Source: Bacteroidales bacterium (GTDB lineage Bacteria > Bacteroidota > Bacteroidia > Bacteroidales > UBA932). Taken from it: 10,593 nucleotides of DNA. Shown piece by piece: positions 5,967 through 10,593 of the stretch. The notes beneath the pieces were generated by a model. It was not told the DNA's origin. It saw only the letters and a list, made by a program, of their open reading frames with translations, and did not search any database. Within the stretch, counting starts at the first letter, position 1; every line of letters begins with the position of its first letter. Where the stretch lies: assembly GCA_017555445.1 (NCBI GenBank), contig JAFZGK010000100.1:1-10593 (forward strand), read 5' to 3'. The position numbers and the translations under genes were made by a program.

Positions 5967-6060
5967 GGAATAAGAAGCACTATCATCCGATTGCCCTCAC
6001 AGAAAAGGACTTACCTTACTGTTTTGCCGTAGTTGCATACTAGAAATTAATATACCTAAA

Positions 6061-8283
6061 ATGTTTTTTCATCACTACAAACAGTTAGACGCCATGGACT
6101 GCGGTCCTACGTGCCTGCGCATGATCGCGCGGCATTACGGCAGGAGCTACAGCCTCCAGAACCTTCGCGAGCGGTGCCACATCACCCGCGAGGGGGTGTC
6201 CATGCTGGGGATAAGCGATGCGGCGGAGGGCATCGGCTTCCGTGCGACGGGCGTGAAGATCACCTGGGACCAGCTCCGCGACGAGATGCCTCTGCCGTGC
6301 ATCGTCCACTGGAACCAGAGGCACTTCGTGGTGGTTTATGAGGTAAGGAAGAGACGTGGCGGTTATATTGTCAAGGTTGCCGATCCGGCATCTGGACTCC
6401 TGACCTATACTGAGGAGGCATTCTGCAGGGCCTGGCTCCAGACAGGGAAAGACAATGAAGGTGACGATTCCGTATCAGCAAACACCCACGGCATAGCTCT
6501 GATGCTGGAGCCGACTCCGAAGTTCTACGAGGAGAAGGGTGACGAGGAGAGGAAGTTCGGATTCGAATACATCCTCGGATATCTGCGTCCTTACAAGTCG
6601 TTTATCGTCCAGATACTCCTGGCGATGCTCGTGACCAGCGTCATTAGCCTGATACTGCCGTTCATCACTCAGTCCGTGGTTGATACCGGTATCGGCACAG
6701 GCAACCTATCCTTCGTGGTGATGCTGCTGATAGCACAGCTGGTGCTGACGATAGGTCAGATGGCCAACAACCTTATCCGCAGCTGGCTGATGCTCCACAC
6801 CACCTCCAGGGTGAGCATATCGCTCATCTCGGACTTCCTGTGCAAGCTGATGAAGCTTCCGATAGCGTTCTTCGACTCGAAGATGGTCGGCGACATAATG
6901 CAACGCATCGGTGACTACAACAGGATCCAGACCTTTCTTACCGGTTCTCTTCTGAGCATCATCATCGCTGCCGTGACGTTCCTCATCTACGGAGGCATAA
7001 TGGCGGGATACAACATAGGAGTGTTCCTGGTGTTCTTCGCGGGAGCCGCTCTCTACATCGGATGGGTGCTCCTGTTCCTCAGGAGAAGACGCAAGCTCGA
7101 CTACATGAGGTTCCAGGAGGCGTCTGCCAACCAGAGCAACATCGTGCAGCTGATCGGAGGAATGCAGGACATCAAGCTGAACAACTGCGAGAAGCAGAAG
7201 CGCTGGGACTGGGAGCGGATACAGGCACGCCTGTTCAAAGTAAGCGTCAAGAGTCTCTCGCTCGGCCAGGCTCAGGAAGTGGGAGGAACTTTCATCGACC
7301 AGACGAAGAACATCCTTATATCGTTCCTCGCAGCCAAGTCTGTCATCAGCGGTGACATGACCCTCGGTATGATGATGTCCCTGCAGTACATTATGGGACA
7401 GCTGAACGCCCCCATCTCACAGTTCATCTCGTTCGTCCAGGCCACGCAGGATGCTTCCATCTCCCTTGAGAGGCTCGGAGAGATCCACGACATGAAGGAC
7501 GAGGAGCCGGAGGACGAGCAGAAGATCAGGGACATCCCTCAGGACGCGGACATCGTGTTCGACAACGTTACCTTCCAGTACGACGGCCCTCACTCGACCA
7601 AGGTGCTTGACGGAGTGTCTCTGCGCATACCTGCCAACAAGGTGACTGCGATCGTCGGAGCCTCCGGCAGCGGCAAGACCACGATGCTGAAGATGATGCT
7701 TGGCTTCTACAGGCCGGTCAGCGGAGAGGTGCGCCTCGGTGGAGCATCTATCTCTGCCTACAGAGAGAGGGTTTGGAGGTCGCAGTGCGGAAGCGTGATG
7801 CAGGAGGGCTACATCTTCTCCGACAGCATATTGGGCAACATAGGAGTGTCGGATGAGACTCCTGATATGGCAAGAGTGCGCAAGGCAGCAGATGTGTCGA
7901 ACATCCGGGAATGGATCGAGAGGCTTCCGTTGGGATACAACACCAAGATCGGAGCCGACGGTCACGGTCTCAGCACAGGACAAAAGCAGAGGATCCTCAT
8001 AGCGAGAGCTGCGTATAAGGACGCGAAGTTCCTGTTCTTTGACGAGGCGACCAACTCGCTTGATGCGAACAACGAGAAGGCCATAATGGAGAACCTCGAC
8101 AGACTGTTCGAGAACAAGACGGTCGTTATCGTGGCGCACAGGCTCAGCACCGTACGCAACGCAGACAACATCATCGTGCTGGACAACGGAAGGATCGCGG
8201 AGGAAGGAACGCACGAACAACTTACGGCAAGAAGAGGAAAGTACTATGAACTGGTCAAGAATCAGCTCGAACTTGGAAACTGA
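6061..8283 (+). CDS. C39-peptidase-containing ABC exporter (bacteriocin/peptide type)
   Basis: A 740-residue inner-membrane transporter that removes a leader peptide and exports the product with ATP. Residues 1-150 are a C39 peptidase: catalytic Cys14 in DCGPTC, His88 in NQRHFVVV and Asp108 in ADPASG, all intact. Residues about 175-460 are the six-helix transmembrane domain, including helices around 180-200, 218-235, 296-312 and 320-340. Residues 497-740 are the nucleotide-binding domain: Walker A GASGSGKTT (533-541), Q-loop Gln581, signature LSTGQ (637-641), Walker B FLFFDE (657-662) and H-loop His693. This is the peptidase-containing ABC (PCAT) layout used for double-glycine leader substrates. 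MFFHHYKQLDAMDCG is a normal C39 beginning, so the ATG at 6061 is sound. The gene heads an operon with the HlyD and TolC-type genes. The first 270 bases are markedly GC-rich (63-67% in lines counted) against about 52% just after. Confidence 0.96.
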   Translation: MFFHHYKQLDAMDCGPTCLRMIARHYGRSYSLQNLRERCHITREGVSMLGISDAAEGIGFRATGVKITWDQLRDEMPLPCIVHWNQRHFVVVYEVRKRRGGYIVKVADPASGLLTYTEEAFCRAWLQTGKDNEGDDSVSANTHGIALMLEPTPKFYEEKGDEERKFGFEYILGYLRPYKSFIVQILLAMLVTSVISLILPFITQSVVDTGIGTGNLSFVVMLLIAQLVLTIGQMANNLIRSWLMLHTTSRVSISLISDFLCKLMKLPIAFFDSKMVGDIMQRIGDYNRIQTFLTGSLLSIIIAAVTFLIYGGIMAGYNIGVFLVFFAGAALYIGWVLLFLRRRRKLDYMRFQEASANQSNIVQLIGGMQDIKLNNCEKQKRWDWERIQARLFKVSVKSLSLGQAQEVGGTFIDQTKNILISFLAAKSVISGDMTLGMMMSLQYIMGQLNAPISQFISFVQATQDASISLERLGEIHDMKDEEPEDEQKIRDIPQDADIVFDNVTFQYDGPHSTKVLDGVSLRIPANKVTAIVGASGSGKTTMLKMMLGFYRPVSGEVRLGGASISAYRERVWRSQCGSVMQEGYIFSDSILGNIGVSDETPDMARVRKAADVSNIREWIERLPLGYNTKIGADGHGLSTGQKQRILIARAAYKDAKFLFFDEATNSLDANNEKAIMENLDRLFENKTVVIVAHRLSTVRNADNIIVLDNGRIAEEGTHEQLTARRGKYYELVKNQLELGN

Positions 8284-8284
8284 C

Positions 8285-8290
8285 AGGAGG
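8285..8290 (+). promoter_or_regulatory. Strong Shine-Dalgarno sequence before the HlyD-type gene
   Basis: AGGAGG lies seven bases before the ATG at 8298, inside the 14-base gap after the ABC gene's stop. It is the only full Shine-Dalgarno I see before a gene here. Most genes in this phylum lack one. Confidence 0.75.
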
Positions 8291-8297
8291 AAGCACC

Positions 8298-9605
8298 ATG
8301 CCACATAAAAGAGACATAAACTATCATAGCGAACCCGTGCAGGAGATAATGGGTACAATCCCGTCGTGGATCACACGCTGGGGCGTGACCGTGATCTTTG
8401 CGGTCTTCACGCTGATCGTCATCGGATGCTGCATCATCAGGTATCCGCAGACAGTGGATGCGGGCATCTCGATCACTTCCTCCTGTCCACCATCAGAGCT
8501 TACGGCCAGATATGACGGCCTCATCGACAGGGTGTGCGTCATCGACGGTCAGAAGGTGCAGGCAGGCGAACTTATAGCCCTGCTCTCTACGCCGGCAAGT
8601 TACGAGGACATCATCTCGATGAGTGAATATCTCTCAATGTCGGACACACTGGGATTGGATAGGATGGCACAGATGCCTGTTCTTTCAGCAGACCTTCAGC
8701 TCGGAGGACTGCAGAGCCAATGGAGCACATTGCAGAAGGCGTTCCGTGACTACTCGCATTATCTTGAGACTGATCAGGTGTCCGTAAAAAAAGGACTGCT
8801 CCGACAGCAGATACAAGGTCAGAAGTCTCATCACTCTACACTGATGAGGCAGAAGACTCTGCTTGACAGTGAGGTGGAGATGGAATGCAAGACTCTTGAA
8901 CGAGACTCTCTGCTATATGCAAGAAAGGCTATCTCGCAGGCGGAGTACGAGACCTCCCGCAAGGGTTTCCTGGCCAAGTTGAATACGGTGGCGGGGTTTG
9001 AGGCGAGCCTTGAGGCTACAGCCCTTGGTATACTCCAGCTGGAGCAGCAGCTGGTGGAACTCGACCTGCAGAGAGTGACCGAGACAGAAATACACGAGTC
9101 GCAGATAAGCCAGCAGATATACCAGCTGAAGGCTCAGGTTGCCACCTGGCTGGATACATACGCGATCATCGCGCCATCAAACGGCATAGTGTCCCTGCAG
9201 GACTACTGGAGCCCGGGACAGCACGTCAACGTCGGGGACGTGATAGCCAACATCACCCCAGAGAATCCGTCCGAAGTTACCGGAAGAATGAAGGTGTCAT
9301 CCGTCGGCTTCGGCAAGGTGGCCCTCGGCCAGACAGTCAATGTGCGTCTGAACGGGTTCCCGTATATGGAGTACGGCATCCTGAAGGCTGTGGTGGCGAA
9401 CGTCGCATCCGTGCCGGAAAGGATGCAGGACGGCAGCGTGGCATACACTGTTGCAGTGGACTTTCCTGACGGACTGGAAAGCACATACCACAAGGAGTTC
9501 CCGCTGATCCAGCAGATGGACGGCGAGGCCCAGATCATCACCAGGGACAGAAGGCTCATCGAACAATTCATAGATCCTATAGTGTCACTCTTCAGGAACA
9601 GATAG
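8298..9605 (+). CDS. HlyD-family periplasmic adaptor (membrane fusion protein)
   Basis: The adaptor that joins the inner-membrane ABC exporter to the outer-membrane channel. The 435-residue protein has a short cytoplasmic N-terminus and one transmembrane helix at about 28-47. The first half of a lipoyl-like domain follows at 68-97 (YDGLIDRVCVIDGQKVQAGE). Residues about 135-285 form a long alpha-helical coiled-coil hairpin. The second lipoyl half comes at 289-320 (IIAPSNGIVSLQDY, PGQHVNVGDVIA), then a beta-barrel and membrane-proximal region to the C-terminus. Length and domain order are usual for HlyD-type proteins paired with peptidase-containing exporters. It lies 14 bases behind the ABC gene and 2 bases before the TolC-type gene, a tight operon. 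Confidence 0.95.
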   Translation: MPHKRDINYHSEPVQEIMGTIPSWITRWGVTVIFAVFTLIVIGCCIIRYPQTVDAGISITSSCPPSELTARYDGLIDRVCVIDGQKVQAGELIALLSTPASYEDIISMSEYLSMSDTLGLDRMAQMPVLSADLQLGGLQSQWSTLQKAFRDYSHYLETDQVSVKKGLLRQQIQGQKSHHSTLMRQKTLLDSEVEMECKTLERDSLLYARKAISQAEYETSRKGFLAKLNTVAGFEASLEATALGILQLEQQLVELDLQRVTETEIHESQISQQIYQLKAQVATWLDTYAIIAPSNGIVSLQDYWSPGQHVNVGDVIANITPENPSEVTGRMKVSSVGFGKVALGQTVNVRLNGFPYMEYGILKAVVANVASVPERMQDGSVAYTVAVDFPDGLESTYHKEFPLIQQMDGEAQIITRDRRLIEQFIDPIVSLFRNR

Positions 9606-9607
9606 TT

Positions 9608-10593
9608 ATGCGTACGATGACGGTCATACTGGCAATGCTTGCCGCAGGAACGCTCTGCGCTCAGATCCCTTCCAAGGTCTGGACCCTTGAGGAGTGCATA
9701 GACTACGCCCTTGAGCATAACATAGAGATCAAGAGGCAGGAACTGGGCGTAGATAACTCGGAGATAGGACTCTCGGAGAGCCGGTGGGACTATGCTCCCT
9801 CGCTGTCAGCCGGATCATCATACAGCATATCCTCCGGAAGGGTACTCGACCAGACCACATACGAGTTCATCGAGAACAACGTGGTGGGAAGCAGCAGCGC
9901 ATCCGTGTCCGGAAGCGTGCAGGTCTTCTCGGGAATGAGACGGCACTATGCACTCAAGAAGGCCAAGGCATCGTTGAAGGCTTCGCTGGCGGATCTTGAG
10001 AGCGTCAGACAGGATATAGAACTGAACGTCACGGCAGCCTACCTTCAGATACTGTGTGATCAGGAGAACCTATCCTCTGCAAAGGAGATGGCCTCGATGC
10101 TTGAAGCACAGATTGAGAAGATACAGACGATGGTGGAACTGGGCCGTGTGACCGAGGCTGACCTGCTTCAGATAAGGTCTCAGCACTATGCGGCGCTTAA
10201 TGATGTCGCGGCAGCAGAAGGCCAATGCAGACTGTCGAGGATGGAACTATGCCAGTTGCTGGAGATACAGGACTGGGATAGCTTCAAGATAGAGACGATC
10301 GACCCCGATGAGTATGAGAGTATGCAGCTGTTCCCAATAACGGACTCACTCGCAGTAGAATCAAGACCAGAATACCGATCTGCAGAGGCAAGTGTGGAAG
10401 TAGCAAGGAGAAACATCCAGATCGCAAGATCGTCGTACTATCCGACGCTATCTCTGTCTGCAGGCTACGGCACGAGCTACTCAGGCGCAAGGCAGAAGGC
10501 CGTACAGAACCCCGACGGTACATATCGTTACGAGGCGTACCCTTTCTTCCGGCAGTACCTTGACAACGGAAGCTCGTACCTCTCGCTGAGCCT
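9608..10593 (+). CDS. TolC-family outer-membrane efflux protein, 3' end outside the window
   Basis: The outer-membrane and periplasmic tunnel of the exporter. About 328 residues are visible and the reading frame stays open to the last base, so the C-terminal part is missing; the family usually runs to about 430-490 residues. A signal peptide occupies residues 1-19 (cleavage near LCAQ). The first outer-membrane-efflux repeat follows: WTLEECIDYALEHNIEIK (25-42), a beta segment around APSLSAGSSYSIS, long helices around 112-215, and the family motif GRVTEADLLQIRSQ (179-192). The second repeat starts with SRPEYRSAEASVEVARRNI (252-270) and YYPTLSLSAGYG (277-288). The ATG at 9608 comes two bases after the HlyD-type stop, so coupled translation is likely. 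No defects are seen in the visible part. Confidence 0.95.
   Translation, partial: MRTMTVILAMLAAGTLCAQIPSKVWTLEECIDYALEHNIEIKRQELGVDNSEIGLSESRWDYAPSLSAGSSYSISSGRVLDQTTYEFIENNVVGSSSASVSGSVQVFSGMRRHYALKKAKASLKASLADLESVRQDIELNVTAAYLQILCDQENLSSAKEMASMLEAQIEKIQTMVELGRVTEADLLQIRSQHYAALNDVAAAEGQCRLSRMELCQLLEIQDWDSFKIETIDPDEYESMQLFPITDSLAVESRPEYRSAEASVEVARRNIQIARSSYYPTLSLSAGYGTSYSGARQKAVQNPDGTYRYEAYPFFRQYLDNGSSYLSLS

Noticed and set aside
5996..6002. CTCACAG before the exporter gene as another GTGAG-type box
   Set aside because: Only the five-base core matches, there is no partner 21 bp away, and no consensus promoter is beside it.
6022..6033. TACTGTTTTG as a promoter -7 element for the exporter operon
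   Set aside because: The spacing between TA and TTTG is four bases instead of two and no clear -33 element accompanies it; too weak to annotate.
7417..8358. Long minus-strand open frame of 313 codons opposite the ABC exporter
   Set aside because: It lies wholly opposite a strongly conserved ATP-binding domain, in a GC-rich stretch where stops are rare, and its translation shows no recognisable domain.
9203..9718. Minus-strand open frame of 171 codons across the HlyD/TolC junction
   Set aside because: It is a shadow of two well-supported plus-strand genes, with no family motif and no promoter.
1..10593. CRISPR arrays, tRNA or rRNA genes, transposases, attachment sites
   Set aside because: I saw no regular repeat-spacer pattern, cloverleaf, transposase motif or flanking duplication anywhere in the window.

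Overview
The window looks like a chromosomal segment of a Bacteroidales bacterium (phylum Bacteroidota); I cannot place it more finely. The evidence is the promoter architecture (four matches to TAnnTTTG, two of them with a clear TTTG 19-21 bases upstream), the near absence of Shine-Dalgarno sequences, and the families present: a lipoprotein-anchored TPR/LuxR-type regulator, a DUF3244-type secreted protein and a peptidase-containing ABC exporter of Bacteroidota style. All genes read on the + strand.

Left part (1-1137): two ordinary, separately terminated genes. One is a small TSCPD-domain (TIGR03905-type) protein. The other is a complete rubrerythrin with its own promoter and terminator. Middle left (1138-3881): a 200-residue membrane-anchored protein of unknown function, then a 569-residue one-component regulator. 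The regulator has a lipobox, periplasmic TPR-like helices, one transmembrane helix, a cytoplasmic coiled coil and a C-terminal LuxR-like helix-turn-helix. It ends in a very strong terminator.

Middle right (3882-5966): a regulated promoter, then a DUF3244-type secreted protein, a lipoprotein with a glycine-rich, bacteriocin-like hydrophobic stretch, and a small predicted outer-membrane beta-barrel protein whose start overlaps the lipoprotein's stop. This block is AT-rich, about 32-33% GC in two 60-base lines I counted. Right part (6061-end): a GC-richer export operon (roughly 53-67% in the lines counted) that would form a tripartite type I-like exporter. It encodes a C39-peptidase ABC transporter, a HlyD-type adaptor and a TolC-type outer-membrane protein cut off by the window edge.

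The most notable unexplained signal is a set of GTGAGA boxes around the regulator's terminator. Two boxes 21 bp apart sit just after the regulator's stop codon. Two more, in the opposite orientation and also 21 bp apart, straddle the -33 element of the DUF3244 promoter. My working model is that the TPR/HTH protein senses an envelope signal and controls the secreted-protein block through these boxes, and that the C39 exporter handles a cargo from this locus or elsewhere. The regulator-to-box and exporter-to-cargo links are inferences from position only.
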